This document shows positions 37,479 through 45,671 of a stretch of DNA of 64,000 bases, in pieces. This stretch comes from CAUJIW01 sp963205175 (GTDB taxonomy: Bacteria; Pseudomonadota; Alphaproteobacteria; Sphingomonadales; Sphingomonadaceae), in assembly GCA_041060555.1 (NCBI GenBank), contig JBEUDS010000003.1, one strand, 5' to 3'. Position 1 is the stretch's first letter. Every line of letters starts with the position of its first letter. A program made the position numbers and the translations under genes. The notes below the pieces were generated by a model. That model saw only the letters and a list, made by a program, of their open reading frames with translations, ran no database searches and was not told the origin of the DNA.

Positions 37479-38657
37479 ATGCGTGAGGCTGTCATTGTTT
37501 CCACCGCCCGGACGCCGATCGGCAAGGCCTATCGTGGCGCGTTCAACGCCACGCCGTCGCCGACGCTGGCCGGCCACGCCATCGCCGAGGCCGTCAAGCG
37601 GGCCGGCATCGCCGGCGCCGAGGTCGACGATGTGGTGATGGGCGCGGCCATCCAGCAGGGCGTGCAGGGCGGCAACATCGCCCGGCTGGCGGCACTGCGC
37701 GCCGGCCTGCCGGTCACGGTCTCCGGCATGTCGCTCGACCGTCAGTGCGCCTCGGGCCTGATGGCCATTGCCACCGCCGCCAAGCAGATCATCGTCGACG
37801 GCATGCAGATCACCGTCGGCGGCGGCGTCGAGTCCATCTCGATGGTGCAGACCGACCGTATGTTCCGCGAGGGCGATCCTGAGCTGGTGGGCATGCACAA
37901 GGACGTCTACATGGCGATGATCGACACCGCGGAGGTGGTCGCCAAGCGCTACAACATCAGCCGCGACGTGCAGGACGCCTATGCCCTGCAGAGCCAGCAG
38001 CGCACCGCCGCGGCCCAGGCCGCCGGCCGGTTCGACGCCGAGATCGTGCCGCTGGCCTCGAAGATGGCCGTGGTCGACAAGGAGACCAAGGCGGTCAGCT
38101 TCAAGGACGTGACGCTGGCCAGGGACGAGGGCAACCGGCCGGACACCGCGCTGGAAGGGTTGCAGGCGTTGCAGCCGGTGCGGGGCCCGGGTTTCGCGGT
38201 CACCGCCGGCAATGCCAGCCAGCTGTCGGATGGCGCCTCGGCCTGCGTGCTGATGGAGGCCAAGGAAGCCGAGAAGCGCGGCCTGGCGCCGCTGGGCATC
38301 TACCGCGGCATCGCGGTGGCGGGCCTGGAGCCGGACGAGATGGGCATCGGCCCGGTCTATGCCATCCCCAAACTGCTGAAGCAGCATGGCCTGAAGATCG
38401 ACGACATCGGCCTGTGGGAACTCAACGAAGCGTTCGCCGTGCAGGTGCTCTACTGCCGCGACAAGCTGGGCATTCCCAATGACCGGCTCAACGTCGACGG
38501 CGGCGCCATCTCGGTGGGCCATCCCTACGGCATGTCCGGCGCGCGCCTGACCGGCCATGCGCTGATCGAGGGCAAGCGCCGGGGCGCCAAGTATGTGGTT
38601 GTCACCATGTGCGTCGGTGGCGGCATGGGCGCGGCGGGCCTGTTCGAGGTCGCCTGA
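37479..38657 (+). CDS. acetyl-CoA acyltransferase (thiolase), FadA family
   Basis: Thiolytic cleavage of 3-ketoacyl-CoA or acetoacetyl-CoA synthesis. 392 residues. Seen: the nucleophile site in MSLDRQCASGLMAIATAA (Cys near residue 89), NEAFAVQVLYC, HPYGMSGARLTGHAL with the catalytic His, and VTMCVGGGMGAAGLFE with the second Cys. TAGGGGAG precedes the ATG. Whether it favours degradation or PHA-related condensation cannot be told from the sequence. Confidence 0.94.
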   Translation: MREAVIVSTARTPIGKAYRGAFNATPSPTLAGHAIAEAVKRAGIAGAEVDDVVMGAAIQQGVQGGNIARLAALRAGLPVTVSGMSLDRQCASGLMAIATAAKQIIVDGMQITVGGGVESISMVQTDRMFREGDPELVGMHKDVYMAMIDTAEVVAKRYNISRDVQDAYALQSQQRTAAAQAAGRFDAEIVPLASKMAVVDKETKAVSFKDVTLARDEGNRPDTALEGLQALQPVRGPGFAVTAGNASQLSDGASACVLMEAKEAEKRGLAPLGIYRGIAVAGLEPDEMGIGPVYAIPKLLKQHGLKIDDIGLWELNEAFAVQVLYCRDKLGIPNDRLNVDGGAISVGHPYGMSGARLTGHALIEGKRRGAKYVVVTMCVGGGMGAAGLFEVA

Positions 38658-38689
38658 CGGCGGTCACGCCTGCCGGCGGCTATCCTGAC

Positions 38690-38713
38690 GGCGCCCCTCG
38701 CATGGGGGGCGCC
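38690..38713 (+). terminator. hairpin GGCGCCCC / GGGGCGCC after thiolase
   Basis: Perfect 8-base GC stem with an 8-base loop, 33 bases after the thiolase stop. It is not followed by a T-run, so it would act as a pausing or processing element more than a strong terminator. Confidence 0.45.
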
Positions 38714-38850
38714 GCTCGCTATTCAGGGGGGAGGGCTGGCCATGACCCTGCCACTTTGGTCTGATGCCCTTCACGGCTTGTTCATGACACCTATATGAAG
38801 ACTGGATGTCACCAGACCCCGTGAACGGGGCAGTTGCGGGAGTGAGTAGC

Positions 38851-39165
38851 ATGACCTCGATGGCGAAGCGTCTGGCCTATACCGTGGGTACCGAGGGTGG
38901 CGGGCGCCTGTCCTGCGCGTTCCCGCTCGATCCGCGCACCCGGTCGCCCGAGCAGGTGGGCGAGGTTGCTGTCGCGCTGGTCGAGACGCTCGACCACGAG
39001 GCGCGCGTCAGCGGGCTTGCCAATGGCGACATGTTGCAGGCGCTGGCGATCGCGCTGGCGCTGCGGGTCGGCATGATGGAAGGCGACACCGATGAGAACA
39101 CCGAACTGGCCGACGCGCTGGTTCAGGAGGCCCTGGCGGCGGTACGGGCGCGGGCGCGCGGCTGA
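38851..39165 (+). CDS. hypothetical small acidic protein
   Basis: 104 residues from MTSMAKRLA. Seen: a short basic N-terminus, PLDPRTRSPEQVGEVAVALVETLDHEARVSGL, and an amphipathic helical C-terminal half rich in Ala and Glu/Asp (DMLQALAIALALRVGM, ADALVQEALAAVRAR). No known family is recognised. It stands alone with 193 bases upstream that hold only a hairpin and an 18-codon leader-like frame. Confidence 0.6.
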   Translation: MTSMAKRLAYTVGTEGGGRLSCAFPLDPRTRSPEQVGEVAVALVETLDHEARVSGLANGDMLQALAIALALRVGMMEGDTDENTELADALVQEALAAVRARARG

Positions 39166-39370
39166 CCCGATCCGTCCGGGCCCCGTGATCTCATGGGCGC
39201 ACATCCCTTGACCCGAGGCGCGTTGGCGCGCATTTGAGTGGCACGGGCGCGGCGGGGCGCCCCTGCTCGCAAAAGGCGATGCCGCCCGACCAAGCCTGCC
39301 TGGCAGACTGGACACCCTTCCGTTGATGGATCGCACTGGCGAGCGACGATCCGTGATCGACGGAGGTTTT

Positions 39371-39934
39371 ATGTCGCTCACCGACCCGATGGTTTCCCGA
39401 CGTCTCGACGCCTTGCGCGCCGAGGCTACCCTGTTGCTCAAGCTGCTCACCGGCGCCGAAGCGGCCCGGGCCCGCCATGCGGCGGCCCGGCTGCGCAAGC
39501 TGCCGGCACTGGGCGCGCTGGGCATCGACGCGGTGCTGGCTCGCGCCGCCGGCTTCCAGCACAAACATGCCCTGCAGGTGGTGGCCGTCGAGCACGGCCA
39601 GGCAAGCTGGGCGGCGCTCAAGGCCGCCATCGAGGCCGGCCGTGCCGAGGCGGTGCCGGCGCTCGACCTGGAGCCGTTCATCGGCGCCGGCGGGTCGGCG
39701 TTCCTCAATCGCTGGTTTGCCCGTGTGGACGAGGCCGAGGCGTGGTTGGCGCGCGAGGGCGGCTATCTGCTGCCTTATCGTCGGCAGTGCGTGCTGATGG
39801 AAGCCGATGCGGTGGCCGCACTGGGGTTCGACCCGGCCGACCCGGACTGGGCGGCCATGGGCTGGAACTGGGTCCGGCCGCTCGATGTCGCCGCGCGCGA
39901 CCGGCTGGCCCGGCGCTGGGCGGTGCCCGGCTGA
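39371..39934 (+). CDS. hypothetical soluble protein
   Basis: 187 residues from an ATG 4 bases after CGGAGGTTTT. Seen: a helical N-terminal half with RHAAARLRKLPALGALG and a stretch GFQHKHALQVVAVEHGQASWAALKAAIE that looks like the helical lead-in (xHGFxSWxxLKxxIE) found in front of ankyrin-like repeat proteins, and a second half with RVDEAEAWLAREGGYLLPYRRQCVLME and DPDWAAMGWNWVRP. The product is not recognised and the resemblance is weak. Confidence 0.65.
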   Translation: MSLTDPMVSRRLDALRAEATLLLKLLTGAEAARARHAAARLRKLPALGALGIDAVLARAAGFQHKHALQVVAVEHGQASWAALKAAIEAGRAEAVPALDLEPFIGAGGSAFLNRWFARVDEAEAWLAREGGYLLPYRRQCVLMEADAVAALGFDPADPDWAAMGWNWVRPLDVAARDRLARRWAVPG

Positions 39935-39979
39935 GCGCTGCTGCCGGGCTGACCGTTGTGGCGGCCCCGGGCGGAGGCT

Positions 39980-40468
39980 TCAGATCACGGCGTTGACGCT
40001 GATCGGGGCGGCGACCGGCGTCCGGCCGACGGGTGCCACGGTTGCGTTGGCGCCATAGGTGGGGGCGGGGCGCTTGCCCTTGCTTGCTTCCGCCGCGATG
40101 GCGCCGAGAATGCCCTCGCTGACGGATTTCAGCCGCAGCACGATGCGGCCGTTGAGCATCACCAGCTCCTGGAACCCGGCCAGCGCCTCGCTCAGGGCAC
40201 GGCGCAACGAGGTGTCCGACGCCTTCAGTCCGGCACCATCGGCCTTCAGGGCTGCCAGCCCCTTGGCGAGCTGGGCTGACAATCGGCCTTTTTCTTCCAG
40301 CAGCGGCTGGATGGCGGCGGGGCGTTCGGTCTCCAGCAGCCGGTTCTCGGTCTCCACCAGCAGCGTCAGGCGCTGTACGATCTGGAGCAGCTCCGTAAGA
40401 CGTTCATCGACGCTGACCGCCGGACCGGCCTCCGGCGTCATGCCTTGAGCCATCAGCAACGGATTCAT
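39980..40468 (-). CDS. FlgN-like flagellar protein
   Basis: 162 residues. Seen: a helical N-terminal section with VDERLTELLQIVQRLTLLVETENRLLET and LLEEKGRLSAQLAKGLAALKA, typical of FlgN, the chaperone for hook-associated proteins, and a low-complexity C-terminus. The frame starts 4 bases inside the flgJ-like gene (ATGA overlap), so the two are translated together, in the order flgI - flgJ - flgN that is usual in alphaproteobacteria (flbY in Caulobacter). Confidence 0.78.
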   Translation of the reverse strand: MNPLLMAQGMTPEAGPAVSVDERLTELLQIVQRLTLLVETENRLLETERPAAIQPLLEEKGRLSAQLAKGLAALKADGAGLKASDTSLRRALSEALAGFQELVMLNGRIVLRLKSVSEGILGAIAAEASKGKRPAPTYGANATVAPVGRTPVAAPISVNAVI

Positions 40469-40797
40469 GGCTGACCTCCCTGCAAGCGGATCAGTTCATC
40501 CATCAGGGCCGGCATCAGGCCGATGCCGCCGCGTTTGGAAATCTCCTGGCCGATTTTCTCGCCCATCATGCTGCGGTAGACCTGCTCGGCGCTGCCGCCG
40601 CCGGTGATCGGGTCGGTTGGCACGGTGGACATCATGATGTTGGTGAGTTCGCCGATCAGCACGGCCTCGAACTCACGCATCGTCTCGACCGAGCGGGGGT
40701 CGACCCTGGGTGCCTGGCCCTGCTCGGCGGTGGCGAGCGGCCGGGCGCCGACCATGGCGATCGGGGTGGCGGGCAGGGCGGATGTCGTGGGGGTCAT
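40465..40797 (-). CDS. flgJ: rod-binding protein (FlgJ N-terminal domain)
   Basis: 110 residues: only the rod-binding domain, without the muramidase domain that E. coli FlgJ has. Seen: REFEAVLIGELTNIMMSTVP, GGGSAEQVYRSMMGEKIGQEI, GGIGLMPALMDELIRLQ. It is likely to cap the growing rod in the periplasm. The ATG overlaps the flgI stop (TGATG). In alphaproteobacteria this short form is normal and hydrolase activity comes from another protein. Confidence 0.9.
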   Translation of the reverse strand: MTPTTSALPATPIAMVGARPLATAEQGQAPRVDPRSVETMREFEAVLIGELTNIMMSTVPTDPITGGGSAEQVYRSMMGEKIGQEISKRGGIGLMPALMDELIRLQGGQP

Positions 40798-41933
40798 CAG
40801 AACACCTCCACTTCGGCCTGGAGGGCGCCGGCGGCACGCAACGCCTGGATGATGGTGATCAGATCACGCGGGCCGACACCCAGCGCATTGAGGCCGTTGA
40901 CGACTTCCTGCAGTGACACGCCGGTATCGAGCACGGTCATCTTGTTGCCGCTGCTGTCGTCCACCTCGACGTTGGTGCGTGGCACCACCTGAGTCTCCCC
41001 GGTCTGCGACAACGCATTGGGCTGGGAGACCTGCGGGGTTTCGGTGATGCGGATGGTGAGGTTGCCCTGGGCAATGGCGACCTTGCTGATCTTGACGTCG
41101 GCGCCCATGACGATGGTGCCCGAGGATTCGTCGATGACGATGCGGGCGGGCTGGTCCACCGATACCGGCAGTTGTTCGATCTCGCTGATGAGGTTGACCA
41201 GGCCACCGAGTTCCGACCCGGCCAGGCTGAGCTGTACGGTGCTGGGATCCAGCGCCGAGGCGATGGCGGCGCCTTTCTTCTCGTTGATGACCGCGGCGAT
41301 CCGGCGGGCGGTGGTGAAATCCGGGTTCTTCAGCGCCAGCTTCATCGACTGCATCTGCGACAGATTGTAGGCGATCTCGCGTTCGATGATGGCGCCGTTG
41401 GAGATGCGTGCCGAGGTGGTGACACCACGCGAGATGCTCTCCGCCTGGCCCTTCGCCTCGAAGCCCGATACCGCCACCGGGCCCTGCGCGACCGCGTAGA
41501 CTTCGCCGTCCAGCCCCACCAGCGGCGTGACCAGCAGGGTGCCGCCCTGGAGGTTGTCGGCGTCGCCAAGCGCGGAGACCTGGACGTCGATGCGCGAGCC
41601 CTTGCGGGCGAACGGCGGCAGGGTGGCCGTCACCGAGACGGCGGCGACGTTGTCGGTCTTCATGTCGACGTTGCGCAGGGCGATGCCGAGGCGATCGAGC
41701 ATGGCCTGCAGCGACTGCTGGGTGAAGGGCGAATTGCGCAGGCTGTCACCCGTGCCCTTGAGGCCGACCACCAGGCCGTAGCCGATGAGCTGGTTTTCCC
41801 GGACGTTCTCGAAATCCACCACGTCCTTGATCCGCGAGGCGCCGTGCGCGGCGGTGCTCTGGCCGGCAACAACTGCCAGCATCAGGCAGAGACTGCCCAG
41901 CCATTTCCCGATCGAGACGCGTGAACCCGGCAT
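40797..41933 (-). CDS. flgI: flagellar P-ring protein
   Basis: Periplasmic ring that forms the bushing around the rod in the peptidoglycan. 378 residues from MPGSRVSIGKW; further upstream frame is not conserved. Seen: a signal peptide (LGSLCLMLAVVAGQSTAAHGA), then SRIKDVVDFENVRENQLIGYGLVVGLKGTGDS, FTQQSLQAMLDRLG, NVAAVSVTATLPPFARKGSRIDVQVSALGDA and the end GDLITIIQALRAAGAL. AAGGGAAA is at the right distance from the start. A sigma-54 site lies 47 bases before it. Confidence 0.96.
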   Translation of the reverse strand: MPGSRVSIGKWLGSLCLMLAVVAGQSTAAHGASRIKDVVDFENVRENQLIGYGLVVGLKGTGDSLRNSPFTQQSLQAMLDRLGIALRNVDMKTDNVAAVSVTATLPPFARKGSRIDVQVSALGDADNLQGGTLLVTPLVGLDGEVYAVAQGPVAVSGFEAKGQAESISRGVTTSARISNGAIIEREIAYNLSQMQSMKLALKNPDFTTARRIAAVINEKKGAAIASALDPSTVQLSLAGSELGGLVNLISEIEQLPVSVDQPARIVIDESSGTIVMGADVKISKVAIAQGNLTIRITETPQVSQPNALSQTGETQVVPRTNVEVDDSSGNKMTVLDTGVSLQEVVNGLNALGVGPRDLITIIQALRAAGALQAEVEVF

Positions 41934-41979
41934 AACTTTCCCTTGAGGCAAGTGTTTTGGTTGTTCTCCCGACATGCTA

Positions 41980-41996
41980 TGCGAATGGCGTGCCAA
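41980..41996 (-). promoter_or_regulatory. sigma-54 promoter of flgI (TTGGCACG-N4-TCGCA)
   Basis: On the minus strand the sequence TTGGCACGCCATTCGCA matches the RpoN consensus YTGGCACG-N4-TTGCW at 12 of 13 fixed positions, with GG and GC the standard 12 bases apart. Initiation would be near 41969, leaving a 36-base leader to flgI. The divergent fliX does not appear to use it. Confidence 0.8.
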
Positions 41997-42066
41997 TTGA
42001 GGCGCGGGATCGGGGCAGGATCCGTCGTTGATGATTTGGAAACCATGATGGGCGCAGAGTAGGGCC

Positions 42067-42495
42067 ATGCGGATCACCGACACCAATCGTGCGCAGGCCG
42101 CCGGCGGACGCCGGACGGAGAAGCGCGGCGATGCGACAGGGGCATCCCCCTTCTCGTCGCTGTTGCAGACGGGCGACGCGCCGGATGCCTCTGCAACCAC
42201 GGGTGCGGGTCCGGTCGCGGCGGTCGGCGCCCTGATCGCCTTGCAGCAGGTTGACGATGCCGCCCATGGCCGGTCGCGCGGGCTTCAGCGGGGCCGCGAC
42301 CTGCTCGACTCCCTGGAGCAGATCCAGCGCGGCTTGCTGACGGGCACGCTCAGTGTCACGCAGCTGCAATCGATTGCCGCCAGATTGCGGGCGCATGAGT
42401 CCGTGGCCGATCCTCAACTCTCTGAAATTATGTCGGAAATAGAGTTGAGGGTGGCTGTGGAACTGGCCAAGTTGGGTGTTGAGACGGTTCTCTGA
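42067..42495 (+). CDS. fliX: flagellar assembly regulator FliX
   Basis: 142 residues. Seen: a disordered N-terminal third (RAQAAGGRRTEKRGD) and a conserved C-terminal helical domain with GRDLLDSLEQIQRGLLTGTLS, LQSIAARLRAHESVADPQLSEIMSEIELRVAVELAKL. In Caulobacter FliX links completion of early basal-body parts to sigma-54-dependent late gene expression through FlbD, and is divergent from flgI as here. The ATG at 42067 follows AGGG. Confidence 0.88.
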   Translation: MRITDTNRAQAAGGRRTEKRGDATGASPFSSLLQTGDAPDASATTGAGPVAAVGALIALQQVDDAAHGRSRGLQRGRDLLDSLEQIQRGLLTGTLSVTQLQSIAARLRAHESVADPQLSEIMSEIELRVAVELAKLGVETVL

Positions 42496-42579
42496 CAGCA
42501 TCGCTTGTGAGTGTTGCCTGAACCCTCTATAAGCCCGGCACCGGTCGTCAGTAGCGCATCGCAAGGGAGAGTGGGTTGT

Positions 42580-43050
42580 ATGCTGAACGGTACCAATGAA
42601 GGCGTTGTTCTGGCCGCGGTTGCCGGTTCACAGCCGATCGCGGATCTGCCCGACGGTTATGTGCCATCTCCTGACGAAGAATTCATGAATCCACTCCAGC
42701 GCGAATATTTTCGCCTCAAGCTGCTGAACTGGAAGGATGAAATCCTGCGCGAGGCGCGCGAGACGCTGGAGACGCTGCAAAATGAATCATTGCGCGAACC
42801 CGATGTCACGGACCGCGCGTCCTCGGAGACCGATTGGTCGATCGAGCTGCGCACCCGCGATCGCCAGCGCAAACTGATCTCAAAGATCGATGCCGCCCTG
42901 CGCCGGATCGAGACCGGGGACTATGGCTACTGCGAAGTGACGGGTGAGCCGATCTCGTTGCAGCGCCTGGAAGCGCGACCGATCGCCACCATGACGCTGG
43001 AGGCGCAGGAGCGCCACGAGCGCCAGGAAAAGGTCACGCGCGACGACTGA
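42580..43050 (+). CDS. dksA: DksA-family transcription factor with one-cysteine zinc finger
   Basis: Binds RNA polymerase in its secondary channel with ppGpp and controls rRNA and stress genes. 156 residues from ATG at 42580 with AAGGGAGA upstream. Seen: the coiled-coil hairpin (FMNPLQREYFRLKLLNWKDEIL to RASSETDWSIELRTRDRQRKLISKI) with Asp-Glu at its tip, and the globular part GYCEVTGEPISLQRLEARPIATMTLEAQ. The classic four-cysteine CxxC...CxxC is reduced to a single Cys. Its position directly after fliX is also common in alphaproteobacteria. Confidence 0.93.
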   Translation: MLNGTNEGVVLAAVAGSQPIADLPDGYVPSPDEEFMNPLQREYFRLKLLNWKDEILREARETLETLQNESLREPDVTDRASSETDWSIELRTRDRQRKLISKIDAALRRIETGDYGYCEVTGEPISLQRLEARPIATMTLEAQERHERQEKVTRDD

Positions 43051-43097
43051 TCCATCTCTGGTCCTGACGGCTGCCGTAAAGCCCGCGTCGCTTGATA

Positions 43098-44282
43098 CTA
43101 GCGGGTGCCGCGGGGTTCGCGTGGCAGCCCCAAGGCCCGTTCGGCGATGATGTTGCGCTGAATCTGGTTGGTGCCGCCGTAGATGGTGTCGGCCCGGGCG
43201 TAGAGAAACAGGTTGCCCAGGGTGTCCCACGCATAGTCGCTATTGGCGGTCACCATGCCATCGAGTCCCAACACGTCGATGGCAAGCTCGCCAAGTGTCC
43301 GCCGCCAGCTTGCCCACTGAAGCTTGTAGGTGAGGGCAGCGCCATCCGGCCGAGTGGGGTCGGTGTTGCTGAGCATGCGCAAGGCGCCGTAGCGCATCAG
43401 GCGCAAACCGATTTCCGCTTTGGCGATGCGTTGCCGGATCAGGGGATCGCGGGCGGTGCCATTGGCGCGCGCCGCGGCGATGACGGCATCCAGTTCATTG
43501 CGGAAGCCCATCTGCTGCCCGAGCGTCGATACCCCGCGTTCGAAGCCGAGCAGGCCCATGGCCACCTGCCAGCCATTGCCCGGCGTCGACACCACGTTGT
43601 CGGCAGCGGTACGCGCGCCATCGAAGAAGGTCTCGTTGAATTCCTCCTCGCCATTGATCTGCCGGATCGGCCGGATGTCGATGCCCGGCTGGTCGAGGGG
43701 TACGAGCAGGAAGGTAAGCCCCCTGGGGCCGGCCGATCCTTCCTCGCTGCGGGCGAGGACGAAGATCCAGTCGCAGAACTGCGCCAGGCTGGTCCATGTT
43801 TTCTGGCCGTCGATCACCCATTCGCCGCTGTCGGCATCCAGGCTGGCGCGGGTGCGCACATTGGCGAGGTCCGACCCGGCATTGGGCTCGGAATAGCCCT
43901 GGCACCACAGTGCCCGCCCGGCGGCGATGTCGGGCAGAAAGCGGGCCTGCTGCGCCTCGCTGCCATAGGCGAGGATGGTCGGGCCGACAAGCTCGATGCC
44001 CAGGTGGCCAATGCGCCCCGGCGCCCCGGCGCGAGCATATTCCTCGGCGAAGATGACCTGCTGGACGAGGGTGGCGTCGCGGCCGCCCCAGCGCGCCGGC
44101 CAGCCGATGCAGCTCCAGCGGTGTTCGCCCAGCCGCTGCTCCCACTCCCTGCGCCGTCCGGCCATCGCGGTAAGGCCCTTGATGCCGCGGATGTCCTTGA
44201 AGTCGCCGGACATCTGCCCGGCCAGCCAATCGGCGGCCTCGGCGCGGAACAGTTCGTCCTCGGGTGAAAATCCCAGTTTCAT
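43098..44282 (-). CDS. acyl-CoA dehydrogenase (large subunit-like)
   Basis: FAD-dependent alpha,beta-dehydrogenation of an acyl-CoA. 394 residues. Seen: GWPARWGGRDATLVQQVIFAEEYARAGAP, CQGYSEPNAGSDLANVRTRA, IDGQKTWTSLAQFCDWIFVLAR, EFNETFFDGARTAADN, and the flavin-site end DTIYGGTNQIQRNIIAERALG. It begins inside the stop of the 352-residue dehydrogenase upstream (ATGA overlap), so both are made together; such gene pairs often form alpha2-beta2 enzymes acting on sterol or other bulky side chains. Confidence 0.92.
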   Translation of the reverse strand: MKLGFSPEDELFRAEAADWLAGQMSGDFKDIRGIKGLTAMAGRRREWEQRLGEHRWSCIGWPARWGGRDATLVQQVIFAEEYARAGAPGRIGHLGIELVGPTILAYGSEAQQARFLPDIAAGRALWCQGYSEPNAGSDLANVRTRASLDADSGEWVIDGQKTWTSLAQFCDWIFVLARSEEGSAGPRGLTFLLVPLDQPGIDIRPIRQINGEEEFNETFFDGARTAADNVVSTPGNGWQVAMGLLGFERGVSTLGQQMGFRNELDAVIAAARANGTARDPLIRQRIAKAEIGLRLMRYGALRMLSNTDPTRPDGAALTYKLQWASWRRTLGELAIDVLGLDGMVTANSDYAWDTLGNLFLYARADTIYGGTNQIQRNIIAERALGLPREPRGTR

Positions 44283-45337
44283 GCTGTCTCTCCGAGGCCG
44301 ATCAACCGGGCGATCTGTTCCCGGTGCCAGTCGCTGCCGCCCAGCATGTGCTGGATCGCCTTGGCGCGCTTGAGGAAGAGGTGGGCATCGTGCTCCCAGG
44401 TGAAGCCGATGCCGCCGTGCAGCTGGATCATGTCGCCGGCGCAGCGGAAATAGGTATCTGCCGCGAACGCCTTGGCGGCATGAAGTGCCAGCGTTGCTTC
44501 AGGCGAACCTTCGTCGATGGCGCAGGCCGCCCAGTAGACGGCCGAACGGGCCTGTTCGATATCCACCATCATGTCCGCCAGTCGGTGCTTGTAGGCCTGG
44601 AAGCTGCCGATGGGGCGACCGAACTGCACCCGGTCGAGGGCGTAGGTCACGGTGCGGTCAAGGCAGCTCTGGGCACCGCCCAGCGCCTCGGCCGCCAGGC
44701 AGATGAGACCGCCGGCCGTGGCGGCGGCGCGGGCGCGCTCGCCATCGGCCAGCGGCTCGGCCGGTGTCCGCGCCAGCGTCAGGCGCGCGAAGGGGCGCGT
44801 CTGGTCCATGGTGGTGCGGGGCGTTACGGTCATGCCGGGCGCATCGGCCTCGACCAGCCACAGGCCGCTGTCGGCAGCGACAACAAACAGGTTCGCGACC
44901 GTGCCATGGGGCAGGAAGTCGCAACTCCCACTCAGGCGATTGCCTGACACTTCGATGGCACCGGATTCCGCGCAAGCCGCGAGCGTGCGGCCGTCCGCCA
45001 GTCGCGGCAACCAGTGCGCCTGCTGGGCGGCACTGCCGCCGGCCAGAAGGGCTTGCGAGGCCTGAACGAGCCCAAGCAGGGGCAGGGCGGCGACCTGGGC
45101 GCCGGCCGCCTCGGCGATGATGGCAAGCTCGACCATGCCCAGACCGGCGCCGCGGTGCGCTTCGGGGATGACCACGCCTGCAAGGCCCAGTTCGTTGACA
45201 AATGCCTGCCACAACGCGCCGTCCATGCCCTGATCCGCCATGGCGTCACGGGTGCGCGCGCTGGTGGCGTTGTCGAGGAAGAAACGGCGGACGCTGTCGG
45301 CTATCAGTATCTGCTCGTCCGTGAAACTGAACTGCAT
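44279..45337 (-). CDS. acyl-CoA dehydrogenase (small subunit-like)
   Basis: 352 residues, shorter than ordinary acyl-CoA dehydrogenases. Seen: FTDEQILIADSVRRFFLDN at the start, LGLAGVVIPEAHRGAGLGMVELA, then a less conserved middle, and the C-terminal domain FGRPIGSFQAYKHRLADMMVD and GDMIQLHGGIGFTWEHDAHLFLKRA. The missing or divergent flavin segment in the middle suits a subunit of a heteromeric enzyme. It is transcribed first in the pair; upstream is the 333-base gap with a dyad. Confidence 0.9.
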   Translation of the reverse strand: MQFSFTDEQILIADSVRRFFLDNATSARTRDAMADQGMDGALWQAFVNELGLAGVVIPEAHRGAGLGMVELAIIAEAAGAQVAALPLLGLVQASQALLAGGSAAQQAHWLPRLADGRTLAACAESGAIEVSGNRLSGSCDFLPHGTVANLFVVAADSGLWLVEADAPGMTVTPRTTMDQTRPFARLTLARTPAEPLADGERARAAATAGGLICLAAEALGGAQSCLDRTVTYALDRVQFGRPIGSFQAYKHRLADMMVDIEQARSAVYWAACAIDEGSPEATLALHAAKAFAADTYFRCAGDMIQLHGGIGFTWEHDAHLFLKRAKAIQHMLGGSDWHREQIARLIGLGETA

Positions 45338-45437
45338 GCCCTCATTCCCCAGCCGCGAGGCGTGGTGTTCGCGGCTGTCGACGCGATGTTGTCAATCCGG
45401 AGGATGTGTTTGCACATGGGGGTGGGTAGTGTCAACA

Positions 45438-45469
45438 ATGCGTATTTTATGCACACATTGTATACGCAT
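45438..45469. promoter_or_regulatory. 8-base inverted repeat ATGCGTAT-N16-ATACGCAT
   Basis: Perfect arms 24 bases apart lie about 100 bases upstream of the acyl-CoA dehydrogenase pair, in the AT-rich part of the gap between that operon and the PilZ gene (45338-45671, which contains no gene). This is a plausible operator for a TetR- or GntR-type repressor; none is encoded next to it. Confidence 0.45.
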
Positions 45470-45671
45470 ATGGATGGTAATGCCGAGTGTTGTCCGGTTT
45501 GCGATGCCGACACGCAGGGCCCGCGGTCGATGGCTAATGCACGTCGTTAACCCCGTTTCAACCTCGTCGACGGTGATAATATCGAGTATATACGTCATGC
45601 AGTGATGTACGGCATCGGGTCGAATGGCGTCGCGCTGCCGGTAAAGTCAGTGCGAGAAGGTCATAAGACCC

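Noticed and set aside
38742..38798. 18-codon frame (MTLPLWSDALHGLFMTPI) with a GGGGGGAGGG Shine-Dalgarno before the small gene at 38851
   Set aside because: Good ribosome site but too short to judge coding; no run of regulatory codons and no attenuator hairpin after it. Not annotated as a gene.
39245..39262. GC hairpin GGGCGC / GCGCCC between the two hypothetical genes near 39.2 kb
   Set aside because: Six-base GC arms are common in this genome and no T-run follows.
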